DNA of 64,000 nt from Novosphingobium aureum (GCF_015865035.1 NZ_JADZGI010000001.1:1736001-1800000), one strand, 5' to 3'. Counted from the stretch's first letter, positions 18,017 to 27,287 are shown. Notes: generated by a model from the letters alone, not told the origin. Numbers and translations: made by a program.

Positions 18017-18990
18017 CACGCGATCCCCGCGATGACCCGGGCGAGAAGGTCCGGGTTGAAGGGCCTGAGGTCGTCGATCTTTTCGCCGACGCCAATGGCA
18101 TGGATGGGCAGGCCGTACTGTTCGGCCGCGGCGACGAGCACGCCGCCGCGCGCGGTGCCGTCGAGCTTGGTCATGATCAATCCGGTGACGCCCGCGACTT
18201 CCTTGAAGATCTCGATCTGCGAGAGTGCGTTCTGCCCGTTGGTGGCATCGAGCACGAGCACCACGTCGTGCGGAGCCTCGGGGTTGAGGCGGCCGAGCAC
18301 GCGGCGGATCTTGGCGAGCTCGTCCATCAGCTCGCGCTTGTTCTGGAGGCGCCCGGCGGTGTCGACGATGAGCACGTCGGTGCCGTCGTCGGTTGCCGCC
18401 TTGACCGCGTCGAACACCACCGAGGCGGGATCGCCACCCTCGGGGCCCTTGACGATGGGCACGTCGAGCCGCTCGGCCCAGACGCCCAGCTGGCCGATCG
18501 CGGCGGCGCGGAAAGTGTCGCCCGCCGCCAGCATCACCGCATAGTCCTGCTCCTGGAAGAGGTGCGCGAGCTTGGCGATGGTGGTGGTCTTGCCCGAGCC
18601 GTTGACGCCGATGGTGAGGATCACCTGCGGACGCGGGAAGGCCACGATGTCGAGCGGCTTGGCGACCGGGCGCAGGATATCGGCGATCTCGCGGGCGACC
18701 ACTTCCATGATCGCACGCTCGTCGCCGCTGTCGATCTCGCCGCGCTCGAAGCGCTCTTGTGCCAGACGCTCGCGAATGCGGGCGGCAGCACGCGGGCCGA
18801 GATCGGACATGATCAGCGCATCCTCGATCTCGTCGAGCTGCGCATCGTCGAGCCGCGACTTGCCGACGATGCCGGACAGGTTGCCGGTCAGCCGCTCGGA
18901 GGTCTTGCGAAAGCCGCCGAAGAGGCGCTCCGACCAGTCGCCGCCCGGTGCCTGCGCGCCCGTGCCCAGAGCCTGGTTGTCGTCACTCAT
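18016..18990 (-). CDS. ftsY: Signal recognition particle receptor FtsY
   Basis: The protein of 324 residues has an N-terminal four-helix domain and the GTPase domain with GVNGSGKT at 128-135, DTAGR, and TKLDG. It docks ribosome-SRP complexes at the membrane. It lacks the long acidic A domain of E. coli FtsY, as is usual in alphaproteobacteria. The ATG at 18990 lies in the ATGA overlap with the mtaB stop, which fixes the start. Confidence 0.96.
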   Translation of the reverse strand: MSDDNQALGTGAQAPGGDWSERLFGGFRKTSERLTGNLSGIVGKSRLDDAQLDEIEDALIMSDLGPRAAARIRERLAQERFERGEIDSGDERAIMEVVAREIADILRPVAKPLDIVAFPRPQVILTIGVNGSGKTTTIAKLAHLFQEQDYAVMLAAGDTFRAAAIGQLGVWAERLDVPIVKGPEGGDPASVVFDAVKAATDDGTDVLIVDTAGRLQNKRELMDELAKIRRVLGRLNPEAPHDVVLVLDATNGQNALSQIEIFKEVAGVTGLIMTKLDGTARGGVLVAAAEQYGLPIHAIGVGEKIDDLRPFNPDLLARVIAGIA

Positions 18991-20165
18991 GTTTCCAGTA
19001 TTCCTTCGACTGCCCCCTGCGGCACGACCTCGAGGAGGGTGCCCGGGACGGTATCTGCGGGAAGGCGCACCCGCGCGTAGTTCGGCGCGTGGCCGGTTCC
19101 GCCTCTTTCGGCGAGCACCCATAGCGGCTGGCCTACCTGCGCGGCAAGCCAGAGCTCGCGCTGATCCGCGATTGCCTCGCGCAATTCGCGTGCACGGCGC
19201 CGGATCACCTCGCCATCGACCTGCGGCATGCGTGCGGCAGGCGTTGCGGGGCGCGGCGAATAAGGAAAGACGTGGCCGTGGACCACCGGCAGCGCAGCGA
19301 TGATCGAGAGGTTGTCGCGGTGCGCGGCCTCGTCCTCGGTGGGAAAACCGGCGATCAGATCGGCGCCCACCGCGATTTCCGGGCGCCGATCGTGCAGGCG
19401 CGCGACGAGCGCCATGGCATCGCTGCGCGAATGGCGCCGCTTCATGCGCTTGAGGATGAGGTCGTTGCCGTGCTGGAGCGAGAGGTGGACATGCGGCATC
19501 ACCCGCGTCTCGCCCGCGAGCAGCTCGAACAGGCGTTCGTCGACCTCGGCCCCGTCGATGGAGGAAAGGCGCAGGCGTGCAAGCGCCGGGAAACGCGCGA
19601 GGATCGCTTCGCATAGCACGCCCAGCGCCGGGGCATCGGGCAGGTCTGCCCCCCATGACGTGAGATCGACGCCGGTGAGCACGATCTCGGCGACGCCCGC
19701 CTCGAGGTGTACCGCGACATCGCCGAGAACCTCAGCGATGGTGCGCGAGCGGCTGGGGCCGCGCCCTTGTGGGATGACGCAGAAGGTGCAGGCGTGATCG
19801 CACCCGTTCTGAACCTGCACGAAGCCGCGCGTATAGCCACGCCGCTGCCTGGCCGGAGGGGCGGCGGGCACGTTCCAGGCGCGCGGGTCGAGCTTGGCGG
19901 TGTTGGCGACGAGGCCGTCGACCTCGGGCATGGCCGCGAGGGCTTCGCGCTCTACCTCGGCGGCGCAGCCGGTGACGAGGAGACGCGCTTCGGGGTGCGC
20001 GCGCCGGGCCTTGCGGATCGCCTGGCGGGTCTGGCGGACGGCCTCGGCAGTCACCGCGCACGAGTTGATGACGACGAGGTTTTCGGCGCCGCCGAGCAAC
20101 CCGCGCAGTTCCTCGCTTTCGGAAATGTTGAGGCGGCAGCCGAGCGAATGGACTTCGAGGGTCAT
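18987..20165 (-). CDS. mtaB: tRNA N6-threonylcarbamoyladenosine methylthiotransferase MtaB
   Basis: The 392-residue radical-SAM enzyme has the three N-terminal cluster cysteines C10, C36 and C67 and the radical-SAM triad CDHACTFC (C122, C126, C129). It adds a methylthio group to t6A37 of tRNAs. The C-terminal part corresponds to the TRAM-like end of the family, though it is short. It sits between dapF (13 bp upstream) and ftsY (4-base overlap). Confidence 0.94.
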   Translation of the reverse strand: MTLEVHSLGCRLNISESEELRGLLGGAENLVVINSCAVTAEAVRQTRQAIRKARRAHPEARLLVTGCAAEVEREALAAMPEVDGLVANTAKLDPRAWNVPAAPPARQRRGYTRGFVQVQNGCDHACTFCVIPQGRGPSRSRTIAEVLGDVAVHLEAGVAEIVLTGVDLTSWGADLPDAPALGVLCEAILARFPALARLRLSSIDGAEVDERLFELLAGETRVMPHVHLSLQHGNDLILKRMKRRHSRSDAMALVARLHDRRPEIAVGADLIAGFPTEDEAAHRDNLSIIAALPVVHGHVFPYSPRPATPAARMPQVDGEVIRRRARELREAIADQRELWLAAQVGQPLWVLAERGGTGHAPNYARVRLPADTVPGTLLEVVPQGAVEGILET

Positions 20166-20178
20166 TGCCCGAAATTCC

Positions 20179-20997
20179 TCACTGCTGCGGACCGAAGTCC
20201 CCGACCTCGAAGCTGCCGCGGAAGCTCTCGGTGGCCGGGCCGGTCATGACGATGACCTCGTCCTCGCGCCACTCGATCACCAGCGGACCGCCGGGCAGGG
20301 TGACACGCACGCGGCGGTCGACCAGCCCGCGCTTCATCGCGCCGATGGCGGTGGCGCAGGCACCGGTGCCGCAGGCGCGGGTCAGCCCCGCACCGCGCTC
20401 CCACACGCGCAGCGTGATCGCGTCGCGCGCCGTGATGGCGGCGACGTTGACGTTGATGCGCTCGGGGAAGATCGGGTCGTTCTCGACCAGCGGGCCGAGC
20501 CGCTCCATGGCGATCGCGTAAGGATCCTCGACGAAGAAGATCGCGTGCGGATTGCCGACGTTGACCGCGATCGGGTTGACCAGTTCCTCCCAGGCCACCG
20601 GCATCGCATGGGTGTCCATCGGATAGGCGAGGGGGATCGCGTTCCAGTCGAAGCGCGGCTTGCCCATCTCGACCGAGATGCCGGCCTCGCACGGGCTGGC
20701 GGAAAGGAGTCCGGCGACGGTCTCGATGGAGATCGCGCGGCCTACCAGCAGGCCGACGGCGCGGGTGGCATTGCCGCAGGCCTCGACCTCGCTGCCATCG
20801 CAATTGAAGATGCGCATGCGCAGGTCCGCGGCGAGCGAGGGTTCGAGCACGATCAGCTGGTCGCAACCGATCCCGGTACGCCGGTCGGCAAGCGCGGCGG
20901 CAAGGCTGGCGTCCATCCGGGGCAGGCTCTGGTCGCGCCCGTCGAGCACGACGAAATCGTTGCCCAGGCCATGCATCTTGGTGAAGTCGATCCGCAT
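20179..20997 (-). CDS. dapF: Diaminopimelate epimerase
   Basis: The protein of 272 residues has the two catalytic cysteines C74 (EACGNATR) and C209 (RACGTGACAT). It converts L,L- to meso-diaminopimelate for peptidoglycan and lysine. The N-terminus MRIDFTKMHGLGNDF is typical and fixes the start. It leads the dapF-mtaB-ftsY-yciB run on the minus strand. Confidence 0.97.
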   Translation of the reverse strand: MRIDFTKMHGLGNDFVVLDGRDQSLPRMDASLAAALADRRTGIGCDQLIVLEPSLAADLRMRIFNCDGSEVEACGNATRAVGLLVGRAISIETVAGLLSASPCEAGISVEMGKPRFDWNAIPLAYPMDTHAMPVAWEELVNPIAVNVGNPHAIFFVEDPYAIAMERLGPLVENDPIFPERINVNVAAITARDAITLRVWERGAGLTRACGTGACATAIGAMKRGLVDRRVRVTLPGGPLVIEWREDEVIVMTGPATESFRGSFEVGDFGPQQ

Positions 20998-21058
20998 GGC
21001 TCGCGATCTAGGTGCTGCGGGCTGCCAGGTCCAGTAATTGTGTGCGCCGGGGCACCGT

Positions 21059-22792
21059 TCAGGCGCGGCGAGCCTCGAGTTTGGCCTGCTCGGCGCAGAT
21101 CGCTTCGCCGGTCACGGGCAGGGACGTTGCCGAAAGGGCGATGGGGCTTTCGCCGGAACCTTGCCGAGCAAGTGCTGCATCGCTGAGCCATTCGCCGAGC
21201 TGTCCGGCGGGGCGCGGCTGGCCGTAGAGGTAGCCCTGTCCCTTGAGATCGCCGTATTGCATGAGGTGTTCGAGCACGTCGGCGGTCTCGATGCCCTCGG
21301 CGGTGATCGGCAGGTTGAGCCCCTTGCCGAGCAGCGCAAGCGAATGGACGATGGCGGCGTTGTCCGCATCGCTGCCCACGCTGGTGACGTAGCTGCGGTC
21401 GATCTTGATGCGATCGAAGGGTAGCGAGCGCAGCTGCGCGAGCGAATTGTAGCCGGTGCCGAAATCGTCGAGCGTGACCCGGATGCCCTGGTTCTTGAGA
21501 CTGGTGAGCAGCGAGCGCACTTGCGTCAGGTTCTGGTGCAGGCAGCTCTCGGTAATCTCGATCTCGAGCCGCTCGGGCGGGAAATTGGCTTCGACCAGCA
21601 GCTTCAGGAGCTTTTGCGCGAACCAGGGATCGCGCAGCTGCATCGGCGAGATGTTGACCGCGAGGCTGAGCGAGGGGTCCCATTCGCGCGCATCCTCGAG
21701 CGCCTGGCGGATCACGAGTTCGGAGAGCTCGGCAATGGCGCCGATGTCCTCGGCGATGGGAATGAAGATCTCGGGCGAGACGAGGCCGAGCGTGGGCGAT
21801 TTCCAGCGCGCGAGCATTTCGAAGCCGGTCAGCTTTCCGGTCTGCAGGTCGATCTGGCGTTCGTAGAAGGGCACGAACTCGCGCTTGCGCATGCCTTCGC
21901 GGATCTGGTTCTCGAACTGGGTGCGAAAGCGCATCTCTTCGCCCATCTGCGGGTCGAACCAGTCGAAGCTGTTCCGCCCGCGATGCTTGGCATGGTACAT
22001 CGCCACGTCCGCTTCCTCGAGCATCGCGTGTGCGCTCACCGGGCGTCCGGCAATGCCCGGCTTGTCCGAACGGGAAAGGCCGATCGAGGCGGTGACCTCG
22101 ACGGTGACCGTACCGGCACGGGCGGTCCGGCCGATCTGGGTCAGCAAGGTCTCGGCAAGGCGGTCGACCTGTTCGCGGTTACCCGGTTCGAAGGGTACGG
22201 CCAGCGCGAACTCGTCGCCGCCGATACGGCTCATGGCGCTGCCCACGGGGACGATACGGGCGATGCGCTCGGCGCATTCGCGCAGCAGTTCGTCGCCGGC
22301 GCTATGGCCGTTGTAGTCGTTGACCAGCTTGAAGTTGTCGAGATCGATCATCACGAAGGCGACGGCACGGTCTGCCTTGTGTGCCTCGGCTACGAGCTCC
22401 TCGGCGCGCGCGTGGAAGCTGCGGCGGTTGAGGAAGCCGGTCAGCGGGTCGGTCTCGGCGAGGTGTCGTGCGTCGGCTTCGGCCTTCATGCGCTCGACCA
22501 GTTCCTGGCTGAGCTGGCGATAGCGGCTCCACCCGAAGATGATGATCGCGATGTTGAGAACGAAGGCATTGACGATGAAGCGGTCGGGGCCGGGGCCATG
22601 TCCCATCCAAGAGGCGACGATGTCGGGGCCGATTGCCGAGCCGGTCGCGATGAACAGCAGGATCGAGGCCGTGACGATGCCCAGCGCGACCACATCGAAC
22701 GGGCGTGTGCCCTCGATGCGTGTCGACCCGTTTGTCGCTGTCATGGCAGTGCCCGGCACCCGTGTCCCTTTCCGTGTCCCCGGTATGTCCAC
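21059..22792 (-). CDS. Membrane-bound GGDEF-EAL cyclic-di-GMP protein
   Basis: Two membrane helices lie within the first 90 residues, with a short loop between them, followed by a GGDEF domain (intact RIGGDEFALA) and an EAL domain. In the EAL domain the signature reads EML in GFEMLARW, and the downstream metal-binding motifs (EITES, DDFGTGYNSL, KIDRSYV) are intact, so phosphodiesterase activity is plausible alongside cyclase activity. No sensory domain besides the helices is seen. The start is uncertain: GTG 22792, GTG 22759 (with AAAGGGA upstream) and ATG 22744 are all possible. It is 61 bp upstream of dapF. Confidence 0.92.
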   Translation of the reverse strand: MDIPGTRKGTRVPGTAMTATNGSTRIEGTRPFDVVALGIVTASILLFIATGSAIGPDIVASWMGHGPGPDRFIVNAFVLNIAIIIFGWSRYRQLSQELVERMKAEADARHLAETDPLTGFLNRRSFHARAEELVAEAHKADRAVAFVMIDLDNFKLVNDYNGHSAGDELLRECAERIARIVPVGSAMSRIGGDEFALAVPFEPGNREQVDRLAETLLTQIGRTARAGTVTVEVTASIGLSRSDKPGIAGRPVSAHAMLEEADVAMYHAKHRGRNSFDWFDPQMGEEMRFRTQFENQIREGMRKREFVPFYERQIDLQTGKLTGFEMLARWKSPTLGLVSPEIFIPIAEDIGAIAELSELVIRQALEDAREWDPSLSLAVNISPMQLRDPWFAQKLLKLLVEANFPPERLEIEITESCLHQNLTQVRSLLTSLKNQGIRVTLDDFGTGYNSLAQLRSLPFDRIKIDRSYVTSVGSDADNAAIVHSLALLGKGLNLPITAEGIETADVLEHLMQYGDLKGQGYLYGQPRPAGQLGEWLSDAALARQGSGESPIALSATSLPVTGEAICAEQAKLEARRA

Positions 22793-22862
22793 TAGTGCTC
22801 AGCTCTGAAATTTTCGTTAAGTGAGTAACCCTAGATACTATCCCGGGGCCCACAAACGCCAA

Positions 22863-22890
22863 CGGGAGGGCACATCGCTGCACCCTCCCG
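22863..22890 (-). terminator. Hairpin behind the IPNS-like gene
   Basis: CGGGAGGG and CCCTCCCG form a perfect 8-bp stem with a 12-base loop, 34 bp beyond the stop of the minus-strand dioxygenase gene. The T run that follows is broken (TTGGCGTTTG), so termination may be weak. Confidence 0.5.
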
Positions 22891-22923
22891 CATCGCATTC
22901 GAACAGGCCGGAGTTCGGCTGGA

Positions 22924-23874
22924 TCAGGCGATAAGGCCAATCTCGCGCAGGCGCTCGTTGAGATAGTCGTCCGCGGTGATCGAGACCGGGTAGCGGTCCG
23001 GGTTCTCCTCGGAGATGCACTGCGGCAGCGTGACGAAGGGGAAGTCCGAGCGCAGGTGCAGGAAAAACGGCATCGAGTAGCGGCTGAAACCGGCGCGTGC
23101 GCCTTCGGGATTGCGCACACGGTGCGTGGTCGAGGGCAGCACGTGGTTGCTCAGGCGTTGCAGCATGTCGCCGATGTTGATCACCAGCGCGCCTTCGGGC
23201 GGAGCGACCGAGAGCCATTCGCCGTTCTTGCCGAGCAGTTCGAGGCCTGCCTCTTCCGCGCCGAGCAGCAGGGTGATGAGGTTGATGTCCTCGTGCGCAC
23301 CGGCACGGATCGCGCCGCCCGCGCCTTCGCCGACCGGGGGATAGTGCAGCAGGCGCAGGACCGAGTTGCCGTCCTCGATCGCGGGATCGAACCACTTTTC
23401 ATCGAGGCCGAGGTCGATGGCGATTGCCGAGAGAATCTGCGCGCCGACTTCGTCGAAGCGGCGATAGAGCTGCTTGAAGGTTTCCTCGAAGCCCTCGATC
23501 TCGGCAGGCCAGACGTTGGGGGCCATGGACTCGGCGAGCGGCGAGCCTTCGGGCAGGTCGCGGCCGACGTGCCAGAATTCCTTGAGGTCCTTCTCGGTCG
23601 CGCCCTTGGCGACTTCGGTCTTGAACGGGGTGTAGCCGCGCGCACCGCCCTTACCCGCGAGGTGGTAGTGCATCTTGGTCTCGACCGGCAGCTCGAAGAA
23701 AGCGCGGGTGAGTTCCCAGGCGCGATCGATCAGCGCCTGGTCGATGCCGTGGTCGCGCACCATCGCGAAGCCGAATGTGCGAAAGCTCTCGCCGATGCGG
23801 GCGGGGAGGTCGGCGCGGTCGTCCTCGAGCGAGAGAACGGGAATCCGGGCCAGGTCGATCTGGTCTTGAGCCAT
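22924..23874 (-). CDS. Isopenicillin N synthase-like 2-oxoglutarate/Fe(II) oxygenase
   Basis: The 316-residue protein has the DIOX_N-type N-terminal region (IPVLSLEDD) and a C-terminal 2OG-Fe(II) domain with iron ligands H194, D196 and H251 and the RxS motif at R265 (SRYSMPFF). Such bacterial proteins are often named after ethylene-forming enzyme or gibberellin oxidases, but their substrates are mostly unknown. No pathway partner is nearby. The ATG at 23874 is preferred because the family begins just before IPVLSL; an upstream start would add 24 residues. Confidence 0.85.
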   Translation of the reverse strand: MAQDQIDLARIPVLSLEDDRADLPARIGESFRTFGFAMVRDHGIDQALIDRAWELTRAFFELPVETKMHYHLAGKGGARGYTPFKTEVAKGATEKDLKEFWHVGRDLPEGSPLAESMAPNVWPAEIEGFEETFKQLYRRFDEVGAQILSAIAIDLGLDEKWFDPAIEDGNSVLRLLHYPPVGEGAGGAIRAGAHEDINLITLLLGAEEAGLELLGKNGEWLSVAPPEGALVINIGDMLQRLSNHVLPSTTHRVRNPEGARAGFSRYSMPFFLHLRSDFPFVTLPQCISEENPDRYPVSITADDYLNERLREIGLIA

Positions 23875-23971
23875 CTTTGATGCATTCCGTACTGAATCGT
23901 TTATGCGCCCCCCATAGAGGCTTTTGGCTCTCCAGTCGAAACCCAATGATGCCGAATTGCAAAGGTGAACA

Positions 23972-24385
23972 ATGGCAAAGCGCTACTGGCTGATGAAATC
24001 CGAACCCGACGCCTACGGCTGGGACGATCTGGTCAAGCAGGGCGAGGGCACCTGGGACGGCGTGCGCAATCACCGGGCCGCCAACAACCTGCGCGCGATG
24101 GAGGTGGGCGACGAGGCGTTCTTCTACCACTCGAACATCGGCCTTGCGGTCGTCGGCATCATGGAAGTGAGCGAGGCGGGGCTGATCGACCCGACCGACC
24201 CCGAGGGCAAGTGGGCCGCGGTCAAGGTCACGCCGGTGCGCAAGCTCAAGCGGGCGGTCACGCTCAAGCAGATCAAGGCCGATCCCGCGCTCGCCGATAT
24301 CGAGATCGTGAAACAGTCGCGCCTCTCGGTGGCAGAGATCAGGCCCGAGGAATGGGCCCGCATCATCGAGATGGCGGGCGGCTGA
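23972..24385 (+). CDS. EVE domain protein
   Basis: This 137-residue protein is a single EVE domain (PUA-like fold), beginning KRYWLMKSEPDAYGWDDL and containing GTWDGVRNHRAANNL and GDEAFFYHSN. EVE domains bind modified bases in DNA or RNA, and the human relative is THYN1. It stands divergent from the IPNS-like gene. No restriction or modification gene is near, so a role with tRNA or another modified nucleic acid is only inference. Confidence 0.88.
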   Translation: MAKRYWLMKSEPDAYGWDDLVKQGEGTWDGVRNHRAANNLRAMEVGDEAFFYHSNIGLAVVGIMEVSEAGLIDPTDPEGKWAAVKVTPVRKLKRAVTLKQIKADPALADIEIVKQSRLSVAEIRPEEWARIIEMAGG

Positions 24386-24546
24386 GTTCAAAAGGCAGCA
24401 GTGCTGCCGGTTTCGTCGCTGGGGTGGCACAGCTTGCCGCGCGACGGTGCGGTGCTGCAACTTTTTCCCGGTGTTCTACGTTGGTTCTTGTGAAGGCGCG
24501 ATGATTTCGACACCGCGTTTAACAAAGAAATCAAGGAGATATCATC

Positions 24547-24729
24547 ATGGGTGAGCTCAAGGACAAGGTGAAGGGCCTCAGCAACGAAGCCGCTGGCAAC
24601 GTCAAGCAGGCACTCGGCGATGCGCGCAACGATCCCGAGCAGAAGGCCGAAGGCATTGCTCAGGAACGCAAGGGCGAAGCTCAGCAGGGCATGGGCAAGG
24701 TCAAGGGCGCTCTCGGCGACAAGGTCTGA
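24547..24729 (+). CDS. CsbD family stress protein
   Basis: The 60-residue protein starts MGELKDKVKGLSNEAAGN and ends GKVKGALGDKV, the CsbD pattern of two amphipathic repeats. The family is induced by general stress, and its biochemical role is unknown. A strong AAGGAG ribosome site lies eight bases upstream. A clean terminator follows, so it is a single-gene transcript. Confidence 0.9.
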   Translation: MGELKDKVKGLSNEAAGNVKQALGDARNDPEQKAEGIAQERKGEAQQGMGKVKGALGDKV

Positions 24730-24777
24730 CCACACACATTGCTTCGGCGGTACCTTGTGACTGCCGGAACACGACAG

Positions 24778-24806
24778 AAGGGCTGCCTTATGGCGGCCCT
24801 TTTTTG
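24778..24806 (+). terminator. Rho-independent terminator after the CsbD gene
   Basis: A 10-bp stem (AAGGGCTGCC with GGCGGCCCTT, one T-G pair) closes a TTAT loop and is followed by a T tract. Confidence 0.9.
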
Positions 24807-24882
24807 TGGTCGGTGCTGGCGCTCGGCGCACTGTCTGGAGCGAGGCCTTCGCCCCATCGAATCACCTTCACGTCCCACTATG

Positions 24883-24907
24883 GGAACTCCCTGAGATCCG
24901 GCTGGTT
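24883..24907 (+). promoter_or_regulatory. EcfG-type general stress promoter
   Basis: GGAAC and GGTT are separated by 16 bases. This is close to the GGAAC-N16/17-CGTT consensus of the alphaproteobacterial general stress sigma factor EcfG. It lies 41 bp before the start of the small gene at 24948, a fitting distance. The -10 element differs from consensus at its first base. Confidence 0.5.
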
Positions 24908-24947
24908 GAGTGGTAAATAATCACTTAACGTCGGAGGCATGAGGAAG

Positions 24948-25178
24948 ATGAAGCGCAGAGCACTCGTTCTTAGCAACGAATCCGCCGGCCACTGGTTGCG
25001 TCGTTCGCTCCCGGCCCATGTCCTGCATGTCTCTAGCGCCGAGCGCGAGGCCGTCGCAGGCGCCGCGCTCGCCGATACGAAGGCGGCACAGGCCTGGAAG
25101 ATGAGTGGTGGCGACTGGAAGAGTTTCGCGACGAGCTACAGCGCCTGTCTCGTGGCCATCCTGACTTTCATCATGTGA
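24948..25178 (+). CDS. Small basic hypothetical protein, 76 residues
   Basis: I do not recognise a family. The protein starts MKRRALVLSNESAGHWLRR, has a middle part rich in Ala and Glu, and ends in a short hydrophobic stretch ACLVAILTFIM that could associate with membrane. The gene is credible because it has an EcfG-like promoter, a GGAGG ribosome site and a strong terminator of its own. The ATG at 24948 has the ribosome site ten bases upstream, whereas the ATG at 24939 is only one base from it. The neighbouring CsbD gene suggests a stress context. Confidence 0.6.
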   Translation: MKRRALVLSNESAGHWLRRSLPAHVLHVSSAEREAVAGAALADTKAAQAWKMSGGDWKSFATSYSACLVAILTFIM

Positions 25179-25203
25179 TCGCGGCGTCGACTGCAGAGAC
25201 GAG

Positions 25204-25231
25204 AAAGGGGAGCACTTGGCTCCCCTTTTTT
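25204..25231 (+). terminator. Rho-independent terminator after the small gene
   Basis: AAAGGGGAGC pairs with GCTCCCCTTT over a five-base loop and leads into a T tract. It lies between the small gene and the convergent transporter and may also serve the minus strand. Confidence 0.88.
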
Positions 25232-25264
25232 GTGGGCGCGGCAGATGCAGTCGGGGGACGTCGT

Positions 25265-26572
25265 TCAGCCTGCCAGCTTCTCGGCACGGTAGAGGCGGTA
25301 TCCCAGCCATGCCGATGCGAGGCAGCTACCCGCAACGACCAGCAACTGCTTGACGAGCGGCATGCCGAACTGGCTGAGCGCCATGGCGACGCCTGCGCCC
25401 ACCACCATTGCGCCCGAATTGACGATGTTATTCGCTGCAATCGTGCGCGCGGTCTGCGACTTCTCGACGAAAGTGGTGAGAAAGGCATAGAGCGGCACCA
25501 CGAACATGCCCCCCGCAACCGCCACGCCCAGCAGCGTGAGCATCAGCGGGATCGCCATCGGCTGGACCATGAAGGTCGCGACGTCCATCAGCTCCTTGGG
25601 CCCCGAATATGGCGGCCAGTTCTCGCAGACGAGCTCGAAGGCGAGCAGGAACAGGCCCATCGCGATCACCGAGACCGGCGAGTAGCGCGCCGAGACCTTG
25701 CCCTTGAGCAGGGCATTGATCACGACCGAGCCGATCGCGACGCCGATCGAGAAGATCACGAGGAACAGGCTCGCCACTTCCTTGGCGGCGAGCAGGATGT
25801 TCTTGGCGAGCGGCGGGAACTGGATGAACAGGATCGTGCCGATCGCCCAGAAGAAGCTGATCGAGCCAACCGCGAGGAATATGCGCTTGTCCTTCATCGT
25901 TGCGCGCACCAGCCGCACCGGGGCGCGCAGCAGGTGCTTGTCGAGCGGCTCGACCTTGCCCATGGGCGGTGCGGCAGGCACGCTGCGGCCCGAGACATAG
26001 CCGATCACCGCGACGACGATGACGCCGATTGCTGCGGCATCGACGCTGATCCAGCCTGCGACGATGGTGCCGGCCAGAACCGCAATATAGGTCCCCGCCT
26101 CGACGAGCCCGGTACCGGCGAGCACTTCGTCGTCCTCGAGGTGCTGGGGCAGGATCGCGTACTTGATCGGCCCGAAGAAGGTCGAGTGCACGCCCATCGC
26201 GAAGACCGCGAGCAGCAGCAGCGGGATCGCGACCGTGTGCAGCGCGATGCCTTTCCACGCCATCGCGAGCCCGAGCCCGCCGACGAGCATGATCGCGATC
26301 TCGCACAGCTTGATCACGCGGATGATCGCGGCCTTGTCGCGCATGTCGGCGAGCTGTCCGGCGAGTGCGGAGAACAGGAAGAAGGGGGCAACGAAGATCA
26401 GCGAGGCCAGCGCGCTGAAGCGGGCCTCGGCGGCCTCCGAATTGTAGACCGAATAGACCACGAAGAGGACCATCGCGTTCTTGAACAGGTTGTCGTTGAA
26501 CGCGCCGAGAAGCTGGGTCACGAAAAGGGGCAGGAAGCGCCGCGAACGGATCAGTTTTGTCGATTGCGTCAT
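25265..26572 (-). CDS. LplT-like major facilitator (lysophospholipid transporter family)
   Basis: The 435-residue protein has about twelve helices and the family opening FVTQLLGAFNDNLFKNA. Related proteins flip lysophospholipids across the inner membrane and are often fused to or followed by an acyltransferase/acyl-ACP synthetase. Here no acyltransferase domain or gene is next to it; the next gene is pgsA on the other strand, which makes phospholipid precursors. The ATG at 26572 is chosen because it directly precedes the conserved start. Confidence 0.85.
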   Translation of the reverse strand: MTQSTKLIRSRRFLPLFVTQLLGAFNDNLFKNAMVLFVVYSVYNSEAAEARFSALASLIFVAPFFLFSALAGQLADMRDKAAIIRVIKLCEIAIMLVGGLGLAMAWKGIALHTVAIPLLLLAVFAMGVHSTFFGPIKYAILPQHLEDDEVLAGTGLVEAGTYIAVLAGTIVAGWISVDAAAIGVIVVAVIGYVSGRSVPAAPPMGKVEPLDKHLLRAPVRLVRATMKDKRIFLAVGSISFFWAIGTILFIQFPPLAKNILLAAKEVASLFLVIFSIGVAIGSVVINALLKGKVSARYSPVSVIAMGLFLLAFELVCENWPPYSGPKELMDVATFMVQPMAIPLMLTLLGVAVAGGMFVVPLYAFLTTFVEKSQTARTIAANNIVNSGAMVVGAGVAMALSQFGMPLVKQLLVVAGSCLASAWLGYRLYRAEKLAG

Positions 26573-26693
26573 GGAAAAAGCGCGTTGCGGTCCTCGCTCA
26601 CGGGTCGCGCGGACCATTAATGCGCCGGGCGGAGGGCACAAGCCCTCATCTGGACTTTATTCCGACCCGTCTTCGCGGCTATGGGCAAGGCAC

Positions 26694-27287
26694 ATGCTGA
26701 CCTTGCCGAACATCCTCACCCTTTCGCGAATTTTCACGGTACCGCTTCTGGCGTTCCTGCTGTGGTGGCCGAACTGGGAGTTCGGCTATGGACTGGCCTT
26801 CGGTCTCTACTGCCTGATGGGGATCACCGACTACTTCGACGGGTACCTCGCGCGCTCGAGTGGAACTGTCTCGAAACTTGGCATTTTCCTCGATCCGATT
26901 GCCGACAAGATCATGGTCGCGGCGGTGATCCTGGTGCTCACCGCGCAGGGTATCCTCCGCGGGCCCTACGTAGGCGACATGCACGTTATCGCCGGTCTGA
27001 TCATTCTCGTGCGCGAGATCGCGGTCTCGGGCCTGCGCGAATTCCTTGGGCCGTTGCGAGTCTCGATCCCCGTCTCCAAGCTCGCCAAGTGGAAGACCAC
27101 CTTCCAGATGGTCTCGCTCGGTGCCCTGATCCTCGGGCGGGCGATGCCCTGGTGGAACACGCCCTTCGGCGCGATCGAGATCAACATCCCGCACACGGTC
27201 GGCCTGACCACGCTGTGGGCTGCGGCGGTTCTCACGCTGATCACCGGCTGGGACTACCTTCGCGTCGGCCTCAAGCACATGGACTGA
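26694..27287 (+). CDS. pgsA: CDP-diacylglycerol-glycerol-3-phosphate 3-phosphatidyltransferase
   Basis: The 197-residue protein has the CDP-alcohol phosphatidyltransferase motif D46-x2-D49-G50-x2-A53-R54-x8-G63-x3-D67-x3-D71 and several membrane helices. It makes phosphatidylglycerol phosphate. It starts MLTLPNILTLSRIF, typical for the family. It is divergent from the LplT-like gene. Confidence 0.95.
   Translation: MLTLPNILTLSRIFTVPLLAFLLWWPNWEFGYGLAFGLYCLMGITDYFDGYLARSSGTVSKLGIFLDPIADKIMVAAVILVLTAQGILRGPYVGDMHVIAGLIILVREIAVSGLREFLGPLRVSIPVSKLAKWKTTFQMVSLGALILGRAMPWWNTPFGAIEINIPHTVGLTTLWAAAVLTLITGWDYLRVGLKHMD

Noticed and set aside
24386..24546. An EcfG promoter before the CsbD gene
   Set aside because: A CGTT is present, but no GGAAC lies 16-17 bases upstream of it.
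24909..24925. AGTG/CACT inverted repeat before the small gene
   Set aside because: Four-base arms with a nine-base gap are expected by chance.
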